NCBI GenBank assembly: GCA_900542565.1
Contig: UQOC01000002.1
Span: 20,286-84,285 of the forward strand
Direction: 5' to 3'
DNA length: 64,000 nt
From: an uncultured Eubacteriales bacterium
Lineage (GTDB): Bacteria; Bacillota; Clostridia; Peptostreptococcales; Anaerovoracaceae
Part shown: piece by piece, positions 1 to 8,648 of the stretch
How the letters are laid out: every line of letters starts with the position of its first letter
Position numbering within the stretch: position 1 is the stretch's first letter
Position numbers and translations under genes: made by a program
The notes under the pieces: model-generated
What the model was told of the DNA's origin: nothing
Seen by the model: only the letters and a program-made list of their open reading frames with translations
Databases searched by the model: none

Positions 1-1506
1 CCAGAGCGCTTCCTCGGCAGCGATCTTCTGGAGTTCTTCGTAGCACTCCATTCTTCTTGCTTCATCGGTCGTGCTCCTGGCTTCAGTTAAGAGCGCGTCA
101 GCCTCCGGACTGCTCCACCTTGAACGATTAGGAGCAGGTATATTTTTGCTGTACATGTATTCTTGCAGCAGATCTTCCGCTGAATTGATATATGTTCCCA
201 TGATAAGAACATCGAAATCGTTTCCGCCTTCTCCACCTACTCTTTCCCAGAAGTCTGCGGTGGAGGTGTTAACTACAACATCGATGCCGATCTTCTTCAT
301 CTGAGCCTGGAAAATTTCCGCTGTCTTTGCATCTTCATCGGATGAGCAGTAAGAAATTTCTATTGACAGCTTTTCACCGTCCTTATAACGGTATCCGTCG
401 CTTTCCAGCTTGTATCCGTTATCTTCCAGCAATTTTCCTGCCGCATCGAGGTCGTATTTATAAAAGTCTTTGCCCTCTTTCCAGTTCCACTGATAATTTT
501 CAGGAAGTCCGGTGTACATCGCTTCCGCGTGGCCTCCCATTACGGTATTTATTATTTCTTCCCTGTCAATGGCCATATTGCAGGCCTGTCTTACAACCTT
601 GTCTACTCTCTCTGTCTGGAACAGCAGGAACACAGGATATGGAGGCTGATATTCCGCCAGGCTGTAGTCTCCTTTAGCTAAAAGATTTTCGATTTCGTTT
701 GCAAATACGCATCCGTTTCCTAAAATGTCCACATTGCCTGCTTCAAACTCCATAAGTCTTGTTCCCGGTTCAGGAAGGAATCTTACCTTTATGCCGGAAA
801 TATGGGCGGGACCCTGGTTTTCAAATATTGACGAACCCCAGGTGTATTCATCGTTTCTAGTCATCTTAAGATAGTCGTTGGCCATATACTCTTCAAATTT
901 GAAAGGACCCGTTCCGTCTACAACTTCCGTTCCATATACCTTGCCTTCTGCTTCCGCCTGTTCTACGGCTTCTCCGTTCATGATGGAGGCTACCGGCACC
1001 GTCATGTTAACTAAGAAATTGTTGTCAGGTCTGGTCATATGAACGACTACGGTACTGTCATCCGGAGCCTCTATGGTATCAACAAAGTCCAGATAATATG
1101 AATATACCGTACCAGGTTCACTTCTCCAGCGTTCCCAAGTCCATTTAACATCTTCTGATGTTAATTCTTTTCCGCTGTGAAACTTAACTCCGTCCTTCAG
1201 ATGGAATGTGTATGTGAGACCGTCCTCAGAAACTTCCCAGCTTTCGGCTAAAGCGTCCTTGATAGTCTGGCCGTCAAAGTCAGTTGTAACGATAGTATCG
1301 TACATCTGGTTTATATATTGCCAGTCCCCGTAATTTGATGTCATCTGCGGGTCTAAGATACAGCTTGCACCGACAGAGTAGGTGCCGACAACCAACTCGT
1401 CTGTTCCCGTACTGCTCTCATTGCTGTTTCCGCATGCAGCCAGAGCGAATACCATGATAAGGGCTAATAAAACCGATACCGCTTTTTTGCCTCTCTGCTT
1501 TAACAT
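1..1506 (-). CDS. Peptide/nickel-type ABC transporter substrate-binding lipoprotein (partial)
   Basis: This is a family 5 (DppA/OppA-like) extracellular solute-binding lipoprotein; its 3' end runs off the left edge. It starts with a lipoprotein signal peptide with lipobox LAAC, Cys near residue 25, followed by a Ser/Thr-rich linker. Family features are visible in order: a segment ILDPQMTSN near the N terminus, GLTYTFHLKDGVKFHSG about 100 residues in, and later a GTGPFKFEEY stretch. The ATG at 1506 is chosen because GAGGTG lies 7 bases upstream. It is the last visible gene of the dppBCDF-amidohydrolase operon, so it should bind the substrate that the importer delivers to the two amidohydrolases. 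The ligand cannot be read from sequence: this family binds peptides, nickel, opines and other small molecules. Confidence 0.9.
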   Translation of the reverse strand, partial: MLKQRGKKAVSVLLALIMVFALAACGNSNESSTGTDELVVGTYSVGASCILDPQMTSNYGDWQYINQMYDTIVTTDFDGQTIKDALAESWEVSEDGLTYTFHLKDGVKFHSGKELTSEDVKWTWERWRSEPGTVYSYYLDFVDTIEAPDDSTVVVHMTRPDNNFLVNMTVPVASIMNGEAVEQAEAEGKVYGTEVVDGTGPFKFEEYMANDYLKMTRNDEYTWGSSIFENQGPAHISGIKVRFLPEPGTRLMEFEAGNVDILGNGCVFANEIENLLAKGDYSLAEYQPPYPVFLLFQTERVDKVVRQACNMAIDREEIINTVMGGHAEAMYTGLPENYQWNWKEGKDFYKYDLDAAGKLLEDNGYKLESDGYRYKDGEKLSIEISYCSSDEDAKTAEIFQAQMKKIGIDVVVNTSTADFWERVGGEGGNDFDVLIMGTYINSAEDLLQEYMYSKNIPAPNRSRWSSPEADALLTEARSTTDEARRMECYEELQKIAAEEALW

Positions 1507-1579
1507 TTTTTTCACCTCATTTCTTATATTTTGAAAAGCGAGTCTTACATTACGCTTTTTCAACCAGTTGATATTACAG

Positions 1580-3034
1580 CTATCCCTCGTATCTTGGACA
1601 TGCAAGCGGGGAAAGTTCGTCAACGCTCCGGTTAAAACGGTCATGCTGCGCGGTCCTGCTCCACGAACCCTCAGATACTTCTTGCAGTTCTGCGGCAAGT
1701 TCGGCCTCATTTACACCGTCAACCTGCCCGTCTTTCACCACACGCTTTCCGGCCACATAAACCTGATCTATCGAGTGTCTTGTCGCGCTGTATATTATAT
1801 TTTTCACAACATCTCGTACCGGAGCCATTTCGATGTTATCCAGTTTGAACACTACAAAGTCTGCTTTCGCGCCCTTTTCAAGTTTTCCCAGATCATTTCT
1901 GCCGAACGCTTTGGCGCCGTTCACCGTCGCCGCGTTAAAAATGTCTCTGGCGGTTACGGCAAAAGTCGTCCTGTCTACGATCTTACCCATTATGGCTGCC
2001 AGTCTCATTTCCTGGATAAAGTCTGACGGGAAGGTATCCGTACCTATCGTCATGTTTACCCCGTACTCCTGATATTTTCCAAAGGATTGCAATGTATTTC
2101 CGCCTCTTGCTATGGCAATAGGACAATGAGCAACTGTAGTTCCGCTTTCTCCAAGCAGTTTCAGGTCGCTGTCTCCCGCCATGTTGATCTCGCTGTGTCC
2201 TGTGATATACAGACAGTGGGCGACGGACACATCCTCGCCGAGCATGCCCGTATCAGCCATAAGCTGCACTGGAGTTTTGCCGTACATGCGTATACATGTT
2301 TCAAATTCAAGAGCTCCTTCAGCCCCGTGGATGGTTATCCGTTTTCCCATCCTGTCCGCTCTTTTTCTTACTTCCTTGAGCATATCAGGCGTGCAGTACA
2401 TGGTCTGCGTAGGCGCCCATACGGCGTGAATTCTTCCGTCATATGTTCCGTCTATGTCGCGTATCAGCTGTTCGGCTTCGTCGATCCTGTCGAATCCTTC
2501 CTTTTCGTTGAACTCACAGGCTACGGAATGGCCGTCCGGAGAATACCATATGCTGTCTTCCTCATATCTGTCTCCCGCTCTGACCGGGGCTCCCACATAA
2601 GCGCGCATTCCCATTTTTCCGGCGATCTCGGCTTCTGTTCTGGAATAACCTCCTCCATAGATCAAAGCGGTCGTACATCCGCTTTTGAGGATTTCCGCAA
2701 GGTTGAGTTTGGCCTGCAAAAACGCGCCTCTCTCTCCCAGAGACATTACGAGGGCATAGTCATAAAGAGTTCCTTCGTAAAAATACGGATTGCCTATATC
2801 CTCTCTATAGCTCTTGAGGCTGTAAACTTCGCACGGATGTGTATGGGTGTTGATAAATCCCGGAGTGATCGCCACATTGCCGAGGTCTTCCACATCTGCC
2901 CCCTCGGGTATCTGCGTATAAAATCCGGAAACCGTATCGCCCTCTACTCCCAGATAGCCGTTTTCCAGAGTTTTGTGCTGGCCCTTGTCCCATACGATTA
3001 TGTATTTCGCCTTATAATATTTGATTTCTTTCAT
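1580..3034 (-). CDS. Metal-dependent amidohydrolase, paralogue 2
   Basis: This 484-residue protein belongs to the amidohydrolase superfamily, in the cytosine/guanine/atrazine deaminase-like branch. It has an N-terminal beta-sandwich strand, the HxH metal motif (NTHTHP, about residue 63), a third His in ITIHGAE, a fourth in SVAHC and the catalytic Asp in IGTDTFPSD, followed by a closing strand (KADFVVFKLD). These ligands predict a mononuclear Zn/Fe hydrolase acting on a cyclic amidine, amide or N-heterocycle. It is strongly similar along its whole length to the next gene upstream (3050-4492), so the pair is a tandem duplication. Both sit in one operon with a peptide-type ABC importer. The substrate is unknown. 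Deamination of an imported N-heterocycle is an inference; hydrolysis of an amide is equally possible. Confidence 0.85.
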   Translation of the reverse strand: MKEIKYYKAKYIIVWDKGQHKTLENGYLGVEGDTVSGFYTQIPEGADVEDLGNVAITPGFINTHTHPCEVYSLKSYREDIGNPYFYEGTLYDYALVMSLGERGAFLQAKLNLAEILKSGCTTALIYGGGYSRTEAEIAGKMGMRAYVGAPVRAGDRYEEDSIWYSPDGHSVACEFNEKEGFDRIDEAEQLIRDIDGTYDGRIHAVWAPTQTMYCTPDMLKEVRKRADRMGKRITIHGAEGALEFETCIRMYGKTPVQLMADTGMLGEDVSVAHCLYITGHSEINMAGDSDLKLLGESGTTVAHCPIAIARGGNTLQSFGKYQEYGVNMTIGTDTFPSDFIQEMRLAAIMGKIVDRTTFAVTARDIFNAATVNGAKAFGRNDLGKLEKGAKADFVVFKLDNIEMAPVRDVVKNIIYSATRHSIDQVYVAGKRVVKDGQVDGVNEAELAAELQEVSEGSWSRTAQHDRFNRSVDELSPLACPRYEG

Positions 3035-3049
3035 CTCTCCACCTCATTT

Positions 3050-4492
3050 TTACATTCTTGGAAAGCTCATCGGATAAAATTCGTCCATCTCTCTTCCGTC
3101 TTTTGTTCTCAGTTCTTTCCATGCCTCTTCGCCGATTGCCTGCAATTCCTCGCACAGGCCTTTTTCGTCGATTCCGCCGACTTTTCCGTCTCTGACGATG
3201 CATTGTCCCTCCACATATACGCGGGAAACCGTATGTCTCGTCCCGCTGTAGACGATGCTCTTAATAACATCTCTTGACGGAGTCATTTCGATGGTACTGA
3301 GGTCTACGACCGAAAAGTCAGCCGCCGCTCCCTCGCACAGTCTTCCCAGATCAGGTCTGCCCAGAGCCTTTGCGCCGTTTATCGTCGCGGCGTTAAAAAT
3401 GTCCTTCGCCCTTGTCCTGTAAGTCGTATGTTCCTGAGATTTTGCCATGAACGCCGCAAGACGCATTTCCTGTATCATGTCCGACGGAAAAGTATCAGTT
3501 CCCATCCCGACATTGACTCCGGCCTCCGCGTATTTTGCAAATGACTCCAGATTTGTACCCAGTCTGATAAAAGGAGTAGGGCTGTGAGCCACATTGCTCT
3601 TTGTCTGTCCCAACAGCTTAAGATCATCTTTGTTTTTTATGAAAACCTGGCTGTGTCCTGTTATAAAAACGCAATGGGCCAGCACCACATCCTCTCCCAG
3701 AAGACCCGTATCATATAAAAGCCTTACGGGAGTTTTTCCGTACATTCTGACGCAGCCTTCAAATTCAGCCAGATCCTCCGCCACATGTACGGTAATGCCG
3801 ACGCCCAGTTTATCCGCTGTTTTCCTGGATTCTTTCAGCATATCAGGCGTACATGTCATGGACTGTGTTGGTCCCAGCATTATGTGGATCCTACCTCCGA
3901 AAGTTCCGTCATAGTCTCTTACGAGTTCTTCAGCCTCCCTTATCCTTTGGAAACCGCTTTTTTCATCAAAATCATATGTGACGGAATGTCCGTCCGGTGA
4001 ATGCCATATGCTGTCAGCTTCCATCCTGTCTCCGGCTCTTATCCCAGCACCCACATAGGCCCTTGCACCCATTTTTCCTGCCGTTTCCGCCTCCAGCCTG
4101 GAATATGGGCCTCCATAGATAAGCGAAGTAGTGCATCCGCTCTTCAAAAGCTCGATCAGATTGAGAGTTGTCTGAATTTCTGCACCCCGTTTTCCTAAAG
4201 ATGGAAATGGATAGTCCATCAATGTGGATTCAAAGAAATTCGGGTTTCCACAGTCTTCAATGTAGCTTTTTATACTGTACACTTCAGACGGGTGGGTATG
4301 CAGGTTCACAAATCCCGGAATGATCGCCGCATTGCCTAGATCCTCATATTGCGCTCCTTCCGGCAGGCTGCTCATATAACCGGAGATGTTCTTGCCTTCG
4401 ACGGCAAGATATCCATTCTCCAGAATGTGGTGGCTGCCATCTTTCCATACTACGATATACCTGGCTTTAAAAAATTTTGCGGTATCTCTCAT
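3050..4492 (-). CDS. Metal-dependent amidohydrolase, paralogue 1
   Basis: This 480-residue amidohydrolase-superfamily enzyme is co-directional with its paralogue at 1580-3034, with a 15-base gap. The metal and catalytic residues are all present: LHTHP, TVHVAE, LAHC and MGTDTFPSD. The two copies share long identical blocks such as KSGCTT, RAGDR and TFPSDMIQEMRLAA versus TFPSDFIQEMRLAA. They differ at presumed substrate-contact positions: the loop after the VAH motif reads SPTPFIRLG here and CPIAIARGG in the paralogue. That suggests related but distinct substrates. The ATG at 4492 is preferred over one 17 codons upstream because AGGAGGG lies about 6 bases before it. The cytosolic location is inferred from the lack of a signal peptide. 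Confidence 0.86.
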   Translation of the reverse strand: MRDTAKFFKARYIVVWKDGSHHILENGYLAVEGKNISGYMSSLPEGAQYEDLGNAAIIPGFVNLHTHPSEVYSIKSYIEDCGNPNFFESTLMDYPFPSLGKRGAEIQTTLNLIELLKSGCTTSLIYGGPYSRLEAETAGKMGARAYVGAGIRAGDRMEADSIWHSPDGHSVTYDFDEKSGFQRIREAEELVRDYDGTFGGRIHIMLGPTQSMTCTPDMLKESRKTADKLGVGITVHVAEDLAEFEGCVRMYGKTPVRLLYDTGLLGEDVVLAHCVFITGHSQVFIKNKDDLKLLGQTKSNVAHSPTPFIRLGTNLESFAKYAEAGVNVGMGTDTFPSDMIQEMRLAAFMAKSQEHTTYRTRAKDIFNAATINGAKALGRPDLGRLCEGAAADFSVVDLSTIEMTPSRDVIKSIVYSGTRHTVSRVYVEGQCIVRDGKVGGIDEKGLCEELQAIGEEAWKELRTKDGREMDEFYPMSFPRM

Positions 4493-4569
4493 ATGCTCCC
4501 TCCTTTTCACCATATGAATATTTAAAACGAAAATAGCGGACAAAATATTAAGGCTGCGAAAATGGCTGA

Positions 4570-5574
4570 TTACTTTCCACCCGTGTTCAGTTCTGCATCT
4601 TCATCGCGCCAGAAATGACACGCCACCGTATGGCCGTCTCCGACTTCCTCCAGCATCGGAGCTTTTTTCCGGCATATTTCCCGCGCGCTTGGGCATCTGG
4701 TGCAGAATCTGCATCCTTCTGGCGGATCCACGGGGCTTGGAGTATCTCCTTCCAGCAATATGCGATTCCTCTTCACCTCCGGATCAGGCAGAGGTATGGC
4801 CGAAAGCAACGCCTTTGTATACGGGTGCAACGGTTTCTTGTAAAGATCATCTCTTTTGGCGATCTCCATAACCTTGCCAAGGTACATGACTATGATCCTG
4901 TCGCATATATACTCCACTACGGACAGATCATGGGAAACAAACAACATGGTAAGCCCAAAATCTTTTTTCAGCTTGATAAGCAAATTCAGAATCTGTGACC
5001 GCACTGACACATCCAGCGCGGATACAGGCTCATCGCAGATGATGAATTTCGGGTCGGCAGCAAGTACTCTCGCTATGCCTATGCGCTGTCTCTGACCTCC
5101 GGAAAACTCATGTGGATAGCGATCCGCGAAGTTTTTTTCAAGGCCTACGATTTCCAGCAGTTCTTCTACTTTTTTACGCCTTGTTTTTTTGTCGCCTTTT
5201 CTCTGTATTTCCATAGGCTCGGCTATGGTCTGCCCTATGCGCATCCTGGGACTCAAAGACGAATACGGATCCTGAAAAACTATCTGAAGATCACTGCGCA
5301 ATTTGCGGAGTTCTTTCTTTTTCATCCCCATAAGTTCTTTTCCCTCAAAAACAATGCTTCCTGAGGTCGGCCTCGTAAGTCCGAGAATGGAACGGCCTAT
5401 GGTCGTTTTTCCGCAGCCGCTCTCTCCCACAAGCCCCAGAACCTCTCCTCTATATATGTCAAAGGAAACGCCGTCTACAGCTTTAACAAACGATGTGGGC
5501 TTGCCAAAAATTTTTTCATCTATGGCAAACCATTTCTTTATATCTTTTACAGACAGTAATATCTCTTTTTCCAT
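4570..5574 (-). CDS. dppF: Dipeptide/oligopeptide ABC transporter ATPase (DppF/OppF type)
   Basis: This 334-residue cytoplasmic ATPase subunit energises the importer. It shows Walker A GESGCGKTT near residue 50, the signature FSGGQRQR, Walker B with DEPVSALDVS, the switch His in FVSHD, and the C-terminal oligopeptide-transporter extension with the Cys cluster CRFCTRCPSAREIC. That cluster separates this family from simple ABC ATPases. Its start overlaps the stop of the DppD gene by one base (TAATG), so the two ATPases are translationally coupled. The letters D and F follow the usual Dpp order and do not imply dipeptide specificity. Confidence 0.93.
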   Translation of the reverse strand: MEKEILLSVKDIKKWFAIDEKIFGKPTSFVKAVDGVSFDIYRGEVLGLVGESGCGKTTIGRSILGLTRPTSGSIVFEGKELMGMKKKELRKLRSDLQIVFQDPYSSLSPRMRIGQTIAEPMEIQRKGDKKTRRKKVEELLEIVGLEKNFADRYPHEFSGGQRQRIGIARVLAADPKFIICDEPVSALDVSVRSQILNLLIKLKKDFGLTMLFVSHDLSVVEYICDRIIVMYLGKVMEIAKRDDLYKKPLHPYTKALLSAIPLPDPEVKRNRILLEGDTPSPVDPPEGCRFCTRCPSAREICRKKAPMLEEVGDGHTVACHFWRDEDAELNTGGK

Positions 5575-6575
5575 TATGCTTCACCCGTCCCTTTACTCAG
5601 AGTGTGCAGATGACACCTGACCTTTCTTCCTTCGCCGACTTCTACAAGTTCAGGCTCTTTCTCTCTGCATATATCCATCGCATATGCGCAGCGAGGACAG
5701 AATCTGCAACCCTGCCTTATTCTGTTTGCTCCGCTTTTAAACGGGATCATGTAAAGTTTTTCATGATTTCCAATCTTGGGTATGGACTTCATAAGCCCTT
5801 CAGTATAAGGATGAAGGGGTTTTTTAAACAGATTTTTTACCGACGCTTCTTCCACCACTCTCCCGGCATACATAACGACCACATATTTCGCGACTTCCGC
5901 AATTACTCCAAGATCGTGAGTGATCATCATTATGGACATCTGCCGTTCGGCCTGCAATTTTCTGATCAGATCCAGTATCTGCGCCTGAATGGTAACATCC
6001 AAAGCGGTAGTAGGCTCGTCGGCTATAAGCAGCTGCGGATTGCATGAAAGGGCCATGGCGATCATCGCGCGCTGAAGCATGCCCCCGGACATTTGATGGG
6101 GATATTCCTTTACCCTCTTTTCAGGAAAAGAAATTCCTACTTCATGAAGCAGCTCAACGGCCATCTGTTCAGCCTCTTTTTTTGGTTTATCCTGGTGCAA
6201 GACTATTGCTTCCACGATCTGAGACCCTATCGTGTAAAGAGGATTAAACGAAGTCATCGGTTCCTGAAAAATCATGGAAATCTTGTTCCCTCTTATCTTC
6301 ATCATTTCCTCTTCAGTCTTTTTCAGTACATCTTCACCCTCGAATATTATTTCGCCTCCTGTGATTTTTCCCGGCGGATAGGAGATCAGCCGCATGATCG
6401 ACATTGCGGAAACGCTTTTTCCGCTTCCGGATTCACCGACTACGCCCAGCACTTCGCCTTTTTTTATTCTGAATGTCACATCCTCAACTGCGTGATTTTC
6501 ATCTTTTCCGTTGTAGAAAGTCACAGACAGGTGATTTACTTCTATTAAATTATCATTTGTTTTAGCCATTTCCAT
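5574..6575 (-). CDS. dppD: Dipeptide/oligopeptide ABC transporter ATPase (DppD/OppD type)
   Basis: This 333-residue ATPase partners the DppF-like subunit. Walker A is GESGSGKS around residue 50, the signature is MSGGMLQR, Walker B runs into DEPTTALDV, and the switch is MITHD. The C terminus carries the oligopeptide-transporter Cys motif CRFCPRCAYAMDIC. An AGGAAGGAG ribosome-binding site sits 8 bases before the ATG. It lies 15 bases downstream of the DppC-type permease gene and overlaps the DppF gene by one base. The operon makes a full heterodimeric-permease, heterodimeric-ATPase importer. Confidence 0.93.
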   Translation of the reverse strand: MEMAKTNDNLIEVNHLSVTFYNGKDENHAVEDVTFRIKKGEVLGVVGESGSGKSVSAMSIMRLISYPPGKITGGEIIFEGEDVLKKTEEEMMKIRGNKISMIFQEPMTSFNPLYTIGSQIVEAIVLHQDKPKKEAEQMAVELLHEVGISFPEKRVKEYPHQMSGGMLQRAMIAMALSCNPQLLIADEPTTALDVTIQAQILDLIRKLQAERQMSIMMITHDLGVIAEVAKYVVVMYAGRVVEEASVKNLFKKPLHPYTEGLMKSIPKIGNHEKLYMIPFKSGANRIRQGCRFCPRCAYAMDICREKEPELVEVGEGRKVRCHLHTLSKGTGEA

Positions 6576-6590
6576 CTCATCTGCTCCTTC

Positions 6591-7436
6591 CTACATACGA
6601 GGGTCCAGAACATCTCTAAGGCCGTCGCCCAGGAGATTAAATCCCGTAACCGTAACGAATATAAAAATTACCGGAAATCCTGAAATATGCGGATAAGAGC
6701 TTATGTAATCCTTGCCCGCGCTTATTAAGGCTCCCCATTCAGGTATAGGCGGCGTCGCTCCGATACCCAGGAAACTCAAAGTTGAAATTGACATAATTAT
6801 CCATGCCATCTCCAGCATCGAATACACTATTATCGTAGGTATGCAATTTGGAAGTATGTGTCTGACTATTATCCTGAGATCTGAGGCTCCGGCTGATATG
6901 GACGCTTCTATATAAGGCATTTTTTTAAGGGAAAGCACCAGGCCTCGTATCAGTCTGGCATATGCCGGCATAGAGCCAAGCCCTACGGCTATGGTCACAT
7001 TCCCAAGGCCCTGTCCCAGTGTCGCAACAATAGCTATGGCCAGGAGCATTCCCGGAAAGGCCATGAGAATATCCATGAAGCGCATAAGAGGATTGTCCAG
7101 ATGTCTGTAAAAGCCGGATATCAGTCCGATAGGAACCCCTATGACCACGGCCACGGCCAGGGACATAAGGCTGTAAGGAATCGTTATCCTGGCGCCGTAT
7201 AGCATACGGCTCAAAACACATCTTCCCAATTCATCGGTGCCAAAAGGATATTCCGCCGACGGCTTTGCGCAGGCTATGGCGCTGTTTGTCAGATACGGGT
7301 CGTGTGGCGATATGACCGGAGCCAATACGGCTATCATAATCATAATGAATAAAATTATAGCGCCTATTACCACGCTTTTATTGCGTAGGCATTTTCTAAG
7401 CATAATTGCCGCTGAACTGCTGTTTAATGTTTCCAA
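6591..7436 (-). CDS. dppC: ABC transporter permease (DppC/OppC type)
   Basis: This is an inner-membrane permease of the peptide transporter family with six predicted hydrophobic segments. The BPD-transport EAA-like loop (ASDLRIIVRHILPN) lies about two thirds along. The motif SPHDPYLTN followed by PFGTDELGRCVLSRMLYGAR in the N-terminal periplasmic region is diagnostic for DppC/OppC. A GTG at 7448 is possible, but AGGTGG directly overlaps it. A TTG at 7436, 8 bases after AGGTGG, fits better and would give 281 residues. It follows the DppB gene immediately. Confidence 0.9.
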   Translation of the reverse strand: METLNSSSAAIMLRKCLRNKSVVIGAIILFIMIMIAVLAPVISPHDPYLTNSAIACAKPSAEYPFGTDELGRCVLSRMLYGARITIPYSLMSLAVAVVIGVPIGLISGFYRHLDNPLMRFMDILMAFPGMLLAIAIVATLGQGLGNVTIAVGLGSMPAYARLIRGLVLSLKKMPYIEASISAGASDLRIIVRHILPNCIPTIIVYSMLEMAWIIMSISTLSFLGIGATPPIPEWGALISAGKDYISSYPHISGFPVIFIFVTVTGFNLLGDGLRDVLDPRM

Positions 7437-7449
7437 ACCAGTCACCACC

Positions 7450-8388
7450 TTAATATTTGATTCTCGGATCGATCGCGCTGTATGTCAGGTCCACGATCAG
7501 GTTTACTACCAGGAACATTACCGCAAACAGCAGGATGCTGGCCTGTATAACCGGATAATCATTGCTCAGGATCGCCGTGGTAGAATATCTTCCAAGACCC
7601 GGCCATGAAAAGATATTTTCTATGACCACCGATCCGCTGAGCATGTACCCCGTCTGCGTTCCGATTACGGTTATCAGCGGAAGAGCCGCGTTTTTCAGCG
7701 CGTGTTTGATGATTATCGCACTATATTTCAAACCTTTGGCTTTCGCCGTCCTTATGTAATCCTGTCTCATTACCTCCAGCATCTCCGATCTGGTAAGCCT
7801 TGAAATGGACGCCATTTGAGGAAGCCCAAGCATCAGCGCCGGCAGGAATGCGTGCATTAGGCCGTCCATGCTGAAAAACGAATCTCCCATTCCGGAAATA
7901 GGAAAGATTCCAAGGCTCATACAGAAAAATTTCATCAGCATGAGTCCCAGCCAGAACTGCGGTATTGAAACTCCTGCGAGGGTAAGAGTCATACACGCCT
8001 TATCTATCCATGTGTTTTGCTTGATCGCAGCTACGATTCCCAGCGGAATAGCCGCTATCACCGACCAGATACGGGCAAATACGATAAGATACACCGTATT
8101 GGCCAGGGCGGTTACCAGTTCTCCGCCGATTTCTGTTTTTCTGACAAAAGATCTCCCGAAATCGCCGTGAAAAATATTTACAAAATAATCGACGAATTGT
8201 TCAAGTACCGGTTTATTAAGTCCCAGCTGCTCTCTGATCGCCTCAATGTCTTCCGGGCGGGCATTGCCTCCAGCCAGTTTAACCGCCGGATCGCCAGGCG
8301 TAAACTGCACGATAAGAAAGGTTACAGCTATCACTCCCAGCAAGATGATCGGAAGCTGAATCAGTCTTTTTACTAAGTATTTCTTCAT
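7450..8388 (-). CDS. dppB: ABC transporter permease (DppB/OppB type)
   Basis: This 312-residue integral membrane permease is the first gene of the sigma-54-driven operon. It begins with the typical N-terminal membrane anchor and the FTPGDPAVKLAGG motif of the DppB family, and has the EAA-like loop AKGLKYSAIIIKHALKNAALP near residue 215. It is normal family length. The AAGGACAAGAG ribosome-binding site precedes the ATG. The leader between the predicted transcription start (about 8459) and this ATG is about 70 bases. Confidence 0.93.
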   Translation of the reverse strand: MKKYLVKRLIQLPIILLGVIAVTFLIVQFTPGDPAVKLAGGNARPEDIEAIREQLGLNKPVLEQFVDYFVNIFHGDFGRSFVRKTEIGGELVTALANTVYLIVFARIWSVIAAIPLGIVAAIKQNTWIDKACMTLTLAGVSIPQFWLGLMLMKFFCMSLGIFPISGMGDSFFSMDGLMHAFLPALMLGLPQMASISRLTRSEMLEVMRQDYIRTAKAKGLKYSAIIIKHALKNAALPLITVIGTQTGYMLSGSVVIENIFSWPGLGRYSTTAILSNDYPVIQASILLFAVMFLVVNLIVDLTYSAIDPRIKY

Positions 8389-8469
8389 CTCTTGTCCTTC
8401 TTTCTCTTTTTGTCTTTAACAAAGCAAGCAGCATTTCAGTCGAAAATACTTGTTTGATCAATGAGATAT

Positions 8470-8485
8470 TGCAATAGTCATGCCA
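8470..8485 (-). promoter_or_regulatory. Sigma-54 (RpoN) -24/-12 promoter of the dpp-amidohydrolase operon
   Basis: On the minus strand the sequence is TGGCATGACTATTGCA. It has GG and GC separated by exactly 10 bases and matches the TGGCAyr-N4-TTGCw consensus at every conserved position. The predicted start is near 8459, about 70 bases before the DppB gene. The gene directly upstream encodes a sigma-54 activator, which supports the call. Confidence 0.85.
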
Positions 8486-8489
8486 CAAT

Positions 8490-8642
8490 GGGAAATTCTG
8501 CTATTTCAATCTTTCGTCACTTCCCCGTACATATTTTTTTATTTTCAGAGTAAAGAAATTTTTATTTTTTTCATTTCCTGCTTTTTTCCCTGGAAATTTG
8601 CAATAAAAAAGCATAATATCCTTTTAGGGATTCTGCAATTTA
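8490..8642. promoter_or_regulatory. Candidate activator-binding repeats upstream of the sigma-54 promoter
   Basis: Three imperfect direct copies of GGGAAATTCTGCTATTT-like sequence occur at 8490-8506, 8591-8607 and 8626-8642, sharing GGxAATT(T/C)TGCAAT. They lie about 30 to 185 bases upstream of the predicted start, where sigma-54 enhancers usually sit. The AT-rich background makes chance similarity possible. Binding by the neighbouring activator is an inference. Confidence 0.35.
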
Positions 8643-8648
8643 GATACT

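Noticed and set aside
2087-3277. Long plus-strand open frame (396 codons) opposite the amidohydrolase genes
   Set aside because: It is antisense to two well-supported amidohydrolases, has no family pattern or ribosome-binding site, and arises from codon bias on the other strand.
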